Counted from the stretch's first letter, positions 43,486 through 52,293 are shown. The stretch is DNA of 64,000 bases from Nocardioides sp. QY071 (GCF_029961765.1 NZ_CP124681.1:2604001-2668000), one strand, 5' to 3'. Translations and numbers: made by a program. The notes: generated by a model from the sequence alone, not told the origin.

Positions 43486-44942
43486 CGGCCACGACGGAGC
43501 CGACCACGGCGACCCCGCCACGCCCCGCGGACGGCACCCTGCGTCGTACCGGCTCGACGGTCGCCGCCCTGGCTGCCTCCGAGCTGCTCGGCAAGGTCGC
43601 CACGTTCGTCATGTTCCTGCTGCTGGCGCGCCTGCTCGGGCTGGCGGAGTTCGGCGTGCTGTCGCTCGGCTTCGGCCTGGGCCTGTTGCTCGCCGTGCTC
43701 TCGTCCTCGGGCCTCGACGCCCGGCTGATCCAGCTCGGCAGCGCGCAGCCGGACCTCCTCGACCGCTGCTACGGCGCACTGGTGGGCATCCGGGCGGTGC
43801 TGAGCGGGGCGATCTGTGCCGTCGCCGGTCCCGTCCTGCTGGCCACGATGTCGTCGGCCGACGCGGTGACCGTGTGGCTGGTGGTGCTCGCGTGCCTCGT
43901 CGACACCTTCTCCGACGCCTCTCGCGCCTGCTGCGGCGCCCGCCAGGAGCAGCACCGCTCGGCGTTGGTGCTCGTGATCCAGCGGTTCCTCACCCTCGCC
44001 CTGGTCGCCGGCTCCCTCGTCCTCGCCCCCCGGGCCGAGAGCGCGGCACTCGCCTACCTCGCCGGCACAGTCGGGGGAGTGCTCGCCATGCACCTCGCCG
44101 CGCGCCGCGCCGGGGTCCGGCTCCGGTTCCGGGGCAGCCGGCCGCAGGCGCGGCTGCTGCTCCAGGCGCTGCCCGTGCTCGGCCTCAACGCCTTCGCCTC
44201 CATGGGCCTGTTCCGCATCGACACCGCGCTGGTCGGGGTCATGCTCGGCACCACGGCGGTCGGCGTCTACGCCGCCAACTACCGGATCTTCGAGACCGTC
44301 ACCTTCGTGACCTGGACGCTCACCCGCGGCATCGTGCCCGTGGTGGCCAGCCGGCCCGACGACCTCGAGCACGTACGCCGGTGGGCACAGATCTCGATGG
44401 CCGCCATGCTGGCGGCCTACCTGCCCTATGGCGTGCTCATGGCGCTGCGCGGGGACGACATCGTCACGGCCCTGCTCGGAGCCGAGTACGCCGATCCCGG
44501 CCTCCTCGTCGCCCTGGCGCTGGCCCCGGCACTGTTCGGGATCGGCCACCAGTGCGCCTCACTCCTGCTGGCGCTGCGCCCCGACCCGGTGGTCCTCGTC
44601 GCCAGCGTGCTGGCGCTCGTGGTCAACATCGGGCTCAACCTCGTGCTCATCCCGTGGTGCGGCCTGCTCGGGGCCGCCGTCGCCACGACCGTGTCCTTCG
44701 CGGCGCAGGCCGTCGTGCTGCTCGTCGTGGTGCACCGCCGGATCGGGCCGGTCGTCGCTCCCCGGCACCTGCTCGGCCTCGGCGCGGGCTGCGCTGCGGC
44801 CGCCGCATGGTGTGCGGCGCTCCCGCCGCTCCTGCCCGCGGTGCTGGCCGCGGGCGCGGCGTACGTCGTCGCGACGACCGTCGTGACCCTGGCCGCCGAT
44901 CCGCGGCTGGTCGGGCAGGCTCAGAGGTTGCGCCGCCACTGA
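43482..44942 (+). CDS. Wzx-type polysaccharide flippase
   Basis: 486 residues, 12-14 transmembrane segments. First helix GSTVAALAASELLGKVATFV and LLARLLGLAEFGVLSLGF are the classic Polysacc_synt start, with the paired helix pattern continuing to LIPWCGLLGAAVATTVSFAA. It is the third flippase domain of the locus and its last gene. GTG 43482 overlaps the acyltransferase stop. Its last 22 bases overlap tail to tail with a small minus-strand gene. Confidence 0.88.
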   Translation: MTATTEPTTATPPRPADGTLRRTGSTVAALAASELLGKVATFVMFLLLARLLGLAEFGVLSLGFGLGLLLAVLSSSGLDARLIQLGSAQPDLLDRCYGALVGIRAVLSGAICAVAGPVLLATMSSADAVTVWLVVLACLVDTFSDASRACCGARQEQHRSALVLVIQRFLTLALVAGSLVLAPRAESAALAYLAGTVGGVLAMHLAARRAGVRLRFRGSRPQARLLLQALPVLGLNAFASMGLFRIDTALVGVMLGTTAVGVYAANYRIFETVTFVTWTLTRGIVPVVASRPDDLEHVRRWAQISMAAMLAAYLPYGVLMALRGDDIVTALLGAEYADPGLLVALALAPALFGIGHQCASLLLALRPDPVVLVASVLALVVNIGLNLVLIPWCGLLGAAVATTVSFAAQAVVLLVVVHRRIGPVVAPRHLLGLGAGCAAAAAWCAALPPLLPAVLAAGAAYVVATTVVTLAADPRLVGQAQRLRRH

Positions 44943-45127
44943 CGCACGCACCACGCCATGCACAGTGCCCACGCGGCAACGACCAGCAGGTCGTCGAGGT
45001 GGACTCCGTGGGACGCGGTGAGGGTCACGATGATCGGGCCCGAGAGCCGCGAGCTGCCGGCCAGGGCCTGGACGCTGATCCCGCTGATCAGAAGGGCGAG
45101 GACGGCCAGCTGGATCCGGTGCGACAT
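44921..45127 (-). CDS. Small two-TM membrane protein
   Basis: 68 residues, ATG 45127. Two hydrophobic stretches (IQLAVLALLISGISVQALAG and LDDLLVVAAWALCMAW) and a basic tail WCVRQWRRNL. I cannot name the family. It is supported as coding by size, hydrophobic pattern and being the only good minus-strand frame here, but it could be spurious. It overlaps the end of the flippase gene by 22 bases. Confidence 0.55.
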   Translation of the reverse strand: MSHRIQLAVLALLISGISVQALAGSSRLSGPIIVTLTASHGVHLDDLLVVAAWALCMAWCVRQWRRNL

Positions 45128-45311
45128 GGTCGGGACATCGTAGTTCGCGGCGCCTGCGCGACGGCGTGGGTCCCGGTGGCCGGCCGGATCTTGCGCAGGT
45201 GATGTCAGATCCGATATCGCGCCGCCCGAAATGCGAGGTTCGGGTTGGCGTGGCAGGGCAATGTTGTCCCGCACGGTTCGGTGACGGGGCCGGCTGGAGG
45301 GGGCGCACGGC
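45128..45311. other. Intergenic region with inverted repeat
   Basis: 184 bases between the divergent small membrane protein and HTH gene. It contains a six-base inverted repeat CCCGAA (45225-45230) ... TTCGGG with an 8-base gap. The octamer CCCGAAAT (45225-45232) also occurs 86 bases upstream of the second HTH gene (46180-46187). The significance is low on its own. Confidence 0.35.
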
Positions 45312-46154
45312 ATGTGGGGGATCGTCGCGTCGTTCGAGCAACGGGCGGACGGCGACGCGGAGCTGACCGCGACGTGGGAGCGCGCCGTCGACCGGTTGAC
45401 CGTACGCCGAGGGGCACCGGCACCGCTGGTCCGGACCGTGCTCGCCAACGCCCTGTCGATCGTGAGCTTCGGCGAGGTCACCGACATCGAGTTCCTCGCC
45501 CAGCTGGTGGCCCAGCTCGGCGGCCGGCAGGTCGCCGAGTTCCAGGACCAGGCGCTGGTGAGCGTCGAAGGGGAGGACCGCGAGCTCACCACGGCCCTGG
45601 CCCGCGCCCTCGGCGAACGGGCCTGGGGACTCCAGGGCGGCGCCGCCGGGACGCTCGACCTCCGCGAGCGTCCCGACCTGGTCGCGGTCTGCGCGGAGGC
45701 GGTCACGTGGCTGATGACCGTGGGCGACGCCGCGGCGCAGGTGCCCGCGATCACCGACCTCGACGCGCTGCTCGCGGTCTTCCGCGACGGCGGTGTGCTC
45801 GAGTGGCGCGCACTCACCGGCGCGACGCGGGCCGAGCCGTGGTCGGGCATCATCGACAAGCACCTCGCGATGCTGGACCCTGAGGTCCACGTCGCGGAGG
45901 CCCGGAGCCTGCAGGCGGTCAGCGAGATGATCCGCCGCATCGTCGAGGACGACGAGCGCGCCGCGATCGCGGCCCACATCCGCAACGCCATCGCCGAGAC
46001 CGGGCTCACCCAGCGGGAGTTCGCGGCCCTGGTCGGGACCTCGTCGTCGCGGCTGTCGACGTACGTCACCGGCTCGGTGACGCCCTCGGCAGCCATGCTG
46101 CTGCGCATCAACCGGGCCGCGCGCCGGGCCCGCCGCGGCGGAGCCGGCGACTAG
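45312..46154 (+). CDS. HTH-domain protein with unrecognised N-terminal domain
   Basis: 280 residues, ATG 45312 with GGAGGGGG about ten bases upstream. The last ~60 residues are an XRE-like helix-turn-helix (LTQREFAALVGTSSSRLSTY, then SVTPSAAMLLRINRAAR). The first ~210 are helical and match nothing I know. The C-terminal module is clearly related to that of the next gene, while the N-terminal parts differ in length and sequence. It is probably a DNA-binding regulator; function and target unknown. Confidence 0.72.
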   Translation: MWGIVASFEQRADGDAELTATWERAVDRLTVRRGAPAPLVRTVLANALSIVSFGEVTDIEFLAQLVAQLGGRQVAEFQDQALVSVEGEDRELTTALARALGERAWGLQGGAAGTLDLRERPDLVAVCAEAVTWLMTVGDAAAQVPAITDLDALLAVFRDGGVLEWRALTGATRAEPWSGIIDKHLAMLDPEVHVAEARSLQAVSEMIRRIVEDDERAAIAAHIRNAIAETGLTQREFAALVGTSSSRLSTYVTGSVTPSAAMLLRINRAARRARRGGAGD

Positions 46155-46272
46155 CTGAGCAACCTTTTACTTTCGAGGTCCCGAAATCGCGTCATGAACC
46201 GAGGGCTCGCGCGTCCAGGTACTGCCGGCCTGCGTCGGCGGCCCCGTACCTCCCCCCGAAGGTGACCCAGCG

Positions 46273-47148
46273 ATGATGCGCAACCCCGCAGTCCTGACCG
46301 ACCTCCCGACCCCCGTGCTCCTCGAGGAGACGGTGCTCGCACTCCGGGCACGCGAGGCCGAGCTGTCGGCGAGGTGCCCGGAGGCGAGCGAGCGCTGGCG
46401 GCGTTGGGAGGAGGAGCACGGCGGCACCGGTACGGCCGCGTTCTGTGCGGTCCTGGCCGGCTTCCTGGCGCTCGCCGTCCTCGACGACCCGGTGGACCTG
46501 GCCCGGGCGGCGGCCCTCACCCAGGCGCTGGGGGAGGAGCGGGTCGCGCAACGCCTGCAGCGGGCCGCGCGGCTGGTCGACCTCGACCCCGACCTACCGC
46601 TGACCACGGTGGTCGTGCACCGCCTGCTCGCCGAGGAGACCACGGCCGGCGTGGGCCGCGCACTGCTCTTCCAGGACCTCGACGTCCAGGTCGCGCCCGA
46701 GGACCGGGTCACCGTGCGGGCGGCCCGCGCCGACCTGGTCGCCTTCGGCCGCGGCGGTTCGGTCGCCGCCGGGCGGCGCGGCCTGGGCATGCTCGCGGCC
46801 TCGCCCTGGGGCCCGGCCGCCGAGGAGCTGGTCGAGGAGGCCGACGACGCGGACCTCGAGGTCGTGGCCACCCTGCTCGGCTGGTGCCGGTCGTGGCGCA
46901 CCGACCGCGACCGGGTGCTGGTCGGACGTCAGGTGCAGCGCCTGGTCGCCGTCAGCGGGGTGAGCCAGCGCCGGTTCGCCGCCCGGATCGGTACGTCGCC
47001 CTCGCGCCTGTCGAGCTACGTCGGCGGCTCGGTGACCCCGTCGGCCACGATGCTGCTCCGGATCCAGCGCTCCGCGCGGGCCTTCCAGGCCGAGCTGTCC
47101 GGCGCCGCCGGTAGCTCGGCGAACGTGGCCTCGCCCGTCCGGGCCTGA
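46273..47148 (+). CDS. HTH-domain protein, paralogous C-terminus to 45312-46154
   Basis: 291 residues. C-terminal HTH VSQRRFAARIGTSPSRLSSY and SVTPSATMLLRIQRSARAF, about 60% identical to the preceding protein in this module. The N-terminal ~220 residues are helical, arginine- and glutamate-rich, and unlike the first. Separate promoter region of 118 bases with an inverted repeat TTTCG-AGGTCC-CGAAA (46171-46186). The tandem pair suggests duplication of a regulator. Confidence 0.72.
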   Translation: MMRNPAVLTDLPTPVLLEETVLALRAREAELSARCPEASERWRRWEEEHGGTGTAAFCAVLAGFLALAVLDDPVDLARAAALTQALGEERVAQRLQRAARLVDLDPDLPLTTVVVHRLLAEETTAGVGRALLFQDLDVQVAPEDRVTVRAARADLVAFGRGGSVAAGRRGLGMLAASPWGPAAEELVEEADDADLEVVATLLGWCRSWRTDRDRVLVGRQVQRLVAVSGVSQRRFAARIGTSPSRLSSYVGGSVTPSATMLLRIQRSARAFQAELSGAAGSSANVASPVRA

Positions 47149-47203
47149 GGCGCGACGAGCCGGTGGTGGCGGCCGGGACGCGTCCGCAGCGCCCGCCTGG
47201 TGT

Positions 47204-47554
47204 TCACCCGGGCACCTTGTCGAGGAAACCGTGCACGTCGCGGATCCGTCCGTCCTCGGCGAGTACGACGACGTCGAACCCGACGACGACCGGATCGGCG
47301 CCCTCGGGCCCCAGGCCCCACTGGAACCGGATCCGGTCGTGGTGGCCGTCGACGGCGCCGACGGGCGTGAACACGAAGCCCGGGAACTGTGCCTGGACGC
47401 CGTCGACCAGAGCGTGCAGGCCGGCGTGCCCGCTGACCTGTGCCAGCGGGTCGGTGTAGCTGACGTCGGGGGCGAAGTGCTCGGCGAGCAACCGGTCGCG
47501 ATCGGCGGGCCCGGCGTTCCAGGTGGCGAGGTAGGCGTCGACGAGGTGGTTCAT
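47204..47554 (-). CDS. SnoaL/NTF2-like protein
   Basis: 116 residues, ATG 47554 with GGAG six bases upstream. Typical NTF2-like small alpha+beta protein (LATWNAGPADRDRLLAEHFA, VSYTDPLAQVSGHAGL, then RFQWGLGPEG). These act as isomerases, hydrolases or binding proteins; the substrate is not known. It is divergent from the XRE regulator gene. Confidence 0.82.
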   Translation of the reverse strand: MNHLVDAYLATWNAGPADRDRLLAEHFAPDVSYTDPLAQVSGHAGLHALVDGVQAQFPGFVFTPVGAVDGHHDRIRFQWGLGPEGADPVVVGFDVVVLAEDGRIRDVHGFLDKVPG

Positions 47555-47625
47555 GGTCTGCTCCGTTCGGTGGGTGTTCCGTGGTGGTGGACGGGCACCA
47601 CCGTCGCCCGAACGGGGGAGCGTGG

Positions 47626-47646
47626 CCATGACCTGCGAGGTCATGG
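47626..47646. promoter_or_regulatory. Putative operator, 9-bp inverted repeat
   Basis: CCATGACCT (47626-47634), GCG, AGGTCATGG (47638-47646): a perfect 9-base-pair inverted repeat with a 3-base centre. It lies in the divergent region between the SnoaL-like gene and the XRE regulator, 33 bases upstream of the regulator's ATG. The size suits an XRE dimer. Confidence 0.6.
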
Positions 47647-47678
47647 GACCTGCGCCAGGCGCTGCCTAGGGTGGGGCC

Positions 47679-48455
47679 ATGACCACGCTCGTGGAGAGCC
47701 TGCAGGTGGGCCCGATGCTTCGCTCGTGGCGCGAGCGGCGCCGGTTCAGCCAGCAGGAGCTGTCGAACCTCTCGACCGTGTCGACCCGTCACCTCAGCCG
47801 GGTCGAGACCGGGCGGGCGCACCCGACACCGGAGATGATCCTGCACCTGGCCGACAACCTGGAGGTGCCGCTGCGCGAGCGCAACCGGCTGCTGCTGGCG
47901 GCGGGCTACGCCCCGCGCTACTCGGAGCAGTCGCTCGACGACGGGTCGCTCGCCGTCGTGATGGACGTGCTGCGCAGCCTGCTCGACGCCCACCTGCCGT
48001 ACCCCGCGGTGCTCCTCGACGACCACTGGGACGTGGTCGACGCGAACGCCGCGATCGGTGTCCTGCTGGCCGACTGCGCGCCGGAGCTGCTGGAGCCGCC
48101 GGTCAACGTGGTCCGGCTGTGCCTGCACCCGGGTGGTCTCGCCCCGCGGATCGAGAACCTCGACGAGTGGGCCGGCCACCTGCACCACCAGGCGCTCAGC
48201 CGCGCAGCGCGCACCCACGACCCGCGCCACCACGAGCTGGTCGCCGAGATCGTCCGGCTGCACGGCGGCACGCCTCGCCTCGACCCGACGCTCGGGCCGG
48301 TGCTGAGCCTGCGGCTGCGCACCGGCGACGGCGTGCTGCGGCTGTTCAGCACCTCCGCCCAGCTGACCACCGCCACCGACGTCGCCCTCGAGGGGCTGCG
48401 ACTCGAGACCTTCCTGCCCGCCGACGAGACGACCCGCGCGCTCTTCGGGAGATAG
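47679..48455 (+). CDS. XRE/MmyB-type transcriptional regulator
   Basis: 258 residues. N-terminal HTH (MLRSWRERRRFSQQELSNLS, then STRHLSRVETGRAHPTPEM) and a C-terminal MmyB-like ligand-binding domain with VDANAAIGVLLADCAPELL. This family often represses a nearby oxidoreductase or small-molecule enzyme in response to a ligand such as a fatty acid. The nearest candidates are the divergent SnoaL-like gene and the downstream oxidoreductase. Confidence 0.88.
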   Translation: MTTLVESLQVGPMLRSWRERRRFSQQELSNLSTVSTRHLSRVETGRAHPTPEMILHLADNLEVPLRERNRLLLAAGYAPRYSEQSLDDGSLAVVMDVLRSLLDAHLPYPAVLLDDHWDVVDANAAIGVLLADCAPELLEPPVNVVRLCLHPGGLAPRIENLDEWAGHLHHQALSRAARTHDPRHHELVAEIVRLHGGTPRLDPTLGPVLSLRLRTGDGVLRLFSTSAQLTTATDVALEGLRLETFLPADETTRALFGR

Positions 48456-48464
48456 GTTCGGTCC

Positions 48465-49481
48465 GTGCAGACCACCCAGATCCGGCTCGCCGCGCGCCCC
48501 GTGGGCGAGCCCACCGACGACGACTTCGCCTTCGTCACCGAGGACCTCCCCGCACTCGCCGACGGACAGGTCCTGCTGCGGACGATCTACCTCTCGCTGG
48601 ACCCCTACATGCGGGGCCGGATGAGCGCGGCGAAGTCGTACGCCGAGCCGGTGCCGGTCGGCGGCGTCATGGTCGGCCAGACCGTCTGCGAGGTCGTCGA
48701 GAGCCGTTCCGAGCGTCGGGCCGTCGGCGACATCGTGCTGGCCTACACCGGCTGGCAGACGTACGCCGTCGCCGACGCCCGCCACACGCGCCGGCTCGAC
48801 CCGGAGGCCGCCCCGGTGTCCACGGCACTGGGCGTGCTCGGGATGCCCGGCTTCACGGCCTACGCCGGACTGCTGGAGATCGGCCGCCCGCAGCCGGGCG
48901 AGACCGTGGTCGTGGCGGCCGCGACCGGGCCGGTCGGCTCGGCCGTCGGCCAGATCGCCCAGCTCAAGGGCGCCCGCTCCGTCGGTATCGCCGGGGGAGC
49001 GGAGAAGGTCCGCGCGCTCACCGAGGAGTTCGGCTTCGACGTCGCCCTGGACCACCGCTCGCCGACCTTCCGCGAGGACCTGGCCGCGGCCACGCCGGAC
49101 GGCATCGACGTCTACTTCGAGAACGTCGGCGGCATGGTCGCCGACGAGGTCGCCCGGAGGCTCAACCTCTACGCCCGGATCCCGGTCTGCGGGCTGGTCG
49201 CCAACTACAACGCGACCGAGGCGCCGGCCGGTCCGGACCGGCTGCCGGGGTTCATGGCCCGGGTGCTCACCTTGAGCCTGACGATCCGCGGCTTCATCCA
49301 GAGCGAGTTCGAGCCGACCCTGACCGAGGCCTTCCAGCGCGACATGACCGCGTGGGTCCGCGACGGGAGGGTCCGCTACCGCGAGGACATCGTCGAAGGC
49401 CTGGAGAGCACGCCCGAGGCGTTCCGCGGACTGCTCGTCGGGCGCAACTTCGGCAAGCTGCTGGTGAAGGTCGGAGAATGA
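48465..49481 (+). CDS. MDR-family NADP-dependent oxidoreductase
   Basis: 338 residues, GTG 48465. Leukotriene B4 dehydrogenase/prostaglandin reductase-like MDR: LSLDPYMRGRMS, AATGPVGSAVGQIAQLKGAR (nucleotide-binding AxxGxxG variant), YFENVGG and the substrate-loop NYNATE. No zinc ligands. It should reduce alpha,beta-unsaturated carbonyls. ATGA overlap links it to the GntR gene. Confidence 0.9.
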   Translation: MQTTQIRLAARPVGEPTDDDFAFVTEDLPALADGQVLLRTIYLSLDPYMRGRMSAAKSYAEPVPVGGVMVGQTVCEVVESRSERRAVGDIVLAYTGWQTYAVADARHTRRLDPEAAPVSTALGVLGMPGFTAYAGLLEIGRPQPGETVVVAAATGPVGSAVGQIAQLKGARSVGIAGGAEKVRALTEEFGFDVALDHRSPTFREDLAAATPDGIDVYFENVGGMVADEVARRLNLYARIPVCGLVANYNATEAPAGPDRLPGFMARVLTLSLTIRGFIQSEFEPTLTEAFQRDMTAWVRDGRVRYREDIVEGLESTPEAFRGLLVGRNFGKLLVKVGE

Positions 49482-50185
49482 CCTCCATGGGGGGCAGCAC
49501 CCACGACAGCACGGACTTCGAGTCGGAGGCGGACCGGGTCGCCTCCGCGATCCGCGACCAGATCCTCGACGGCACCCGCTCGCCGGGCAGCAAGCTGGTC
49601 GAGCGCGACCTCGCCGACGAGCTCGGCGTGAGCCGCGTGCCGGTGCGCGACGCGCTCAAGACCCTGGTGGGCGAGGGCCTGGTGACGCCCCGGCCCCGCA
49701 CCTGGGCGATCGTGCGCGAGTTCTCGCCCGCCGACGTCGCCGACCTCAACGAGGTTCGCTCGGCCCTCGAGGTGCTGACCTTCCGCCTGGCCGCCAACCG
49801 ACGTACCCGCGACGGCCTGGCCCGGCTGCGCGAGGTGCTCGACACCGAGCACGAGGCCGTACGCCGCAACGACGCGGCCCTGGCCCGGCGGGCGGCGGCG
49901 GACTTCCACGAGCAGGTCACCATGCTCGCCGGCAACGACCTGCTCCACGAGATCGGCGGCTTGCTCAAGAGCCGGATCCGCTGGCTGCTGCTCCAGCACG
50001 AGGACGTCGACGGCGTCGCCGAGGAGCACCAGGCGCTCTACGACGCGATCGCGGAACGCGACGTCGCGCGGGTGAGCACGCTGATCCTGGCCCACATGGG
50101 CAACATCCGCTACCTCGACGACCCGACCTGGCGCGACGACGACCCGCTCCTCGGCGGTGCGGTAGGGGTCGAGTCGACCGGCTGA
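49478..50185 (+). CDS. GntR/FadR-type (FCD) transcriptional regulator
   Basis: 235 residues. N-terminal winged helix (AIRDQILDGTRSPGSKLVER, ELGVSRVPVRDAL) and a C-terminal all-helical FCD domain with the metal site histidines (AADFHEQVTMLAGN, then EHQALYDAI, LILAHM). It is likely to sense a small acid. Two TGGYATACCA boxes lie in the gap before the permease gene (50237 and 50291), matching the usual FCD operator style. Confidence 0.9.
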   Translation: MTSMGGSTHDSTDFESEADRVASAIRDQILDGTRSPGSKLVERDLADELGVSRVPVRDALKTLVGEGLVTPRPRTWAIVREFSPADVADLNEVRSALEVLTFRLAANRRTRDGLARLREVLDTEHEAVRRNDAALARRAAADFHEQVTMLAGNDLLHEIGGLLKSRIRWLLLQHEDVDGVAEEHQALYDAIAERDVARVSTLILAHMGNIRYLDDPTWRDDDPLLGGAVGVESTG

Positions 50186-50236
50186 GCGCTGCTCGACCCG
50201 CTGGGCGGACAGGGGTTCCATCGGCGCCGCTCGTAA

Positions 50237-50300
50237 TGGTATACCAATCGCGAGCAATTGCGACCGCGCGCGTCGTGGTACGCCGCTCGATGGCATACCA
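50237..50300. promoter_or_regulatory. Two putative GntR operators
   Basis: TGGTATACCA (50237-50246, perfect palindrome) and TGGCATACCA (50291-50300), 54 bases apart (start to start), plus a half-site TGGTACG at 50276. They precede the NCS1 permease gene and follow the GntR gene, so the regulator probably controls the permease. The first may also act on the region between. Confidence 0.7.
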
Positions 50301-50343
50301 ACCTCCGGGTGCTCGCTGCCCGGCCCAGCAGAGAGCCCTGCCG

Positions 50344-51672
50344 ATGACGACCTCCACGGGAACCCCGTCCGGAACCGACCGGGACCAGACGCCCGGGCGC
50401 GAGCTCGAGTCCGAGTTCGAGCACAGCCCGGTCCCCGCGACGCACCGCAAGTCGCTCCTGACGGTCTCGGCCGTGTGGTTCGGCTTCCCGATGATCCTGA
50501 CCAACGCCATCCCCGGCGGACTCGTCGTCGCGCTCCTCGGCTTCTGGCAGGGCGTGGCCGCGATCCTGGTCGCCAACGCGATCATGTTCGTCTACGTCAG
50601 CCTGCTCAGCTACCGCGCCGGCCAGACCGGCAAGAGCTTCGCGCTGCAGGCCACCGAGACCTTCGGCACCCTCGGGTACGCCATCGCCTCCGGCTTCCTC
50701 GCGACCGTGGTCGTCGGCTGGTTCGCGTTCAACACCGGCGCGACCGGCGCGAGCCTCAACCAGGCCTTCGGCTGGAACGAGACCCTCGTCGTCCTCGTCG
50801 CCGGCACCGCCTTCATCGCCGTGACGTACGTCGGCATCAAGGCGCTCTCGTGGCTCGGCGCGATCGCGGCCCCGTTGTTCATCGTCGCGGTCGTCATCGC
50901 GATCGTGGTGGCCGCCAGCACCGCCGACTTCTCGCAGGTCACCAGCTATGCCGGGGTCGGCGGGGGAGCGATGACCTTCGGCGTCGCGGTCACCTCGATC
51001 ATGGCGACCTTCGCCGACTCGGGCACGATGACCGCCGACTTCACCCGCTGGTCGCGCAACGGCCGCGAGGCGGTGCTCGCCACCGTCACCGCGTTCCCGA
51101 TCGCCAGCCTGGTCGCCCAGCTCAGCGGCGGCGTCCTGGTCGCCGCCGGCGCGATCGCCAACGCCGGCGCGGTCGGCGGCGACTTCACCCCGATCCTCAC
51201 CGGCGAGGACAACGTCCTGCTCAACGCATTCGTCGTCGTGTTCGTGCTGATCAACCTCGGTTCGGTCTGCACCCACTGCCTCTACAACGGAGCCCTCGGC
51301 TGGTCGCACCTGACCCGCTCGACCATGAGGCTGCTCACCCTCGTGCTCGGCGTGCTCGGCGTCGTCGTCGCACTGGCCGGCGCCTGGCACCACTTCGTCA
51401 GCTGGCTGGCGTTCCTCGGCGTCCTGGTGCCGCCTCTCGGCGCCGTCCTCATCGCCGACCAGGTCCTGCTCCGGGGCCGCCTCGACGGCCGCGCGGAGTC
51501 GCCGGTGCGGATCACCGCGTTCCTGGCCTGGGCCATCGGCGCCGGTGCTGCTGTCATCGTCCACTACTCCGCGGACTTCCTGTCCGACGCCGTCGTGGGC
51601 CTGGTCGTCGGCCTGGTCGCCTACCTGGTGATCGAGCGGGTCCTCGACGTCAGGACGCCAGCCCGCGCGTGA
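50344..51672 (+). CDS. NCS1-type permease (CodB-like)
   Basis: 442 residues, twelve membrane segments. WFGFPMILTNAIPGG at the first TM and ATFADSGTMTADFTRW in the middle match cytosine permease/NCS1 proteins. It should import a pyrimidine or related heterocycle by symport. The frame is open upstream to 50236, but ATG 50344 follows the operators and gives a normal-length protein. Its last 23 bases overlap the TetR gene tail to tail. Confidence 0.85.
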   Translation: MTTSTGTPSGTDRDQTPGRELESEFEHSPVPATHRKSLLTVSAVWFGFPMILTNAIPGGLVVALLGFWQGVAAILVANAIMFVYVSLLSYRAGQTGKSFALQATETFGTLGYAIASGFLATVVVGWFAFNTGATGASLNQAFGWNETLVVLVAGTAFIAVTYVGIKALSWLGAIAAPLFIVAVVIAIVVAASTADFSQVTSYAGVGGGAMTFGVAVTSIMATFADSGTMTADFTRWSRNGREAVLATVTAFPIASLVAQLSGGVLVAAGAIANAGAVGGDFTPILTGEDNVLLNAFVVVFVLINLGSVCTHCLYNGALGWSHLTRSTMRLLTLVLGVLGVVVALAGAWHHFVSWLAFLGVLVPPLGAVLIADQVLLRGRLDGRAESPVRITAFLAWAIGAGAAVIVHYSADFLSDAVVGLVVGLVAYLVIERVLDVRTPARA

Positions 51673-52252
51673 GCGCGCGCAGGCACCGGACGGCCAGCTC
51701 GACCGGTGCCTCAGGGCTCTGGCCCCGCGCCCAATGCTCCAGGGACACCCGGATCGCGTCCGTCGCCGCCGCCGCCACGAGCCTCAGCTCGAGCGGGTCG
51801 GCGGTGGGCGCGATCGTCGCCAGCACGGGCAGCAGCCGGGCCTCGGAGTCCCGGTTGACCCGGTACCAGACCGCCGCCAGGTCGGGGTCGTCCGCGGCCG
51901 CACGCAGCAGCCCGCGCACCGATGGCAGGTCGGCTACGGTCGCGTCGTCGCTCGCGCCGAGGGAGTCCCGGATCGCCGCCTCGACGGCCGGGATCAGCGG
52001 CGCCCCCGGCTCGGTCGCGGCCAGCCGGGCCCGCCAGGCGTCACCGCCGACGGTGAGCAGCGGCGCGACCGCGTCCTCCTTGGTCCGGCTGTAGCGGTAG
52101 AACGTGCGCAGCCCGATCCCGGCAGCGGCGGCGATCGCCTCGGCCGTCGTACCGGCGGCGCCGTGCTCGGTGAACAGGCGGGCTGCGACGCGGGCGATCT
52201 CGAGCCGGGTCGCCGCCCGGCGACGCTCGGTCAGGCCCGCTGTCTCGCTCAC
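51650..52252 (-). CDS. TetR-family regulator
   Basis: 200 residues from GTG 52252. N-terminal HTH (LEIARVAARLFTEHGAAGTT, IAAAAGIGLRTFYRYSRTKE) and a helical ligand domain. A longer frame to ATG 52363 would cross the operator and has no TetR similarity. Probably controls itself and the divergent SDR gene through the inverted repeats between them. Confidence 0.88.
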   Translation of the reverse strand: MSETAGLTERRRAATRLEIARVAARLFTEHGAAGTTAEAIAAAAGIGLRTFYRYSRTKEDAVAPLLTVGGDAWRARLAATEPGAPLIPAVEAAIRDSLGASDDATVADLPSVRGLLRAAADDPDLAAVWYRVNRDSEARLLPVLATIAPTADPLELRLVAAAATDAIRVSLEHWARGQSPEAPVELAVRCLRALTRGLAS

Positions 52253-52293
52253 GGGGACGAGCGTACCGATCTTCGTGCCGATCCGGGCATATT

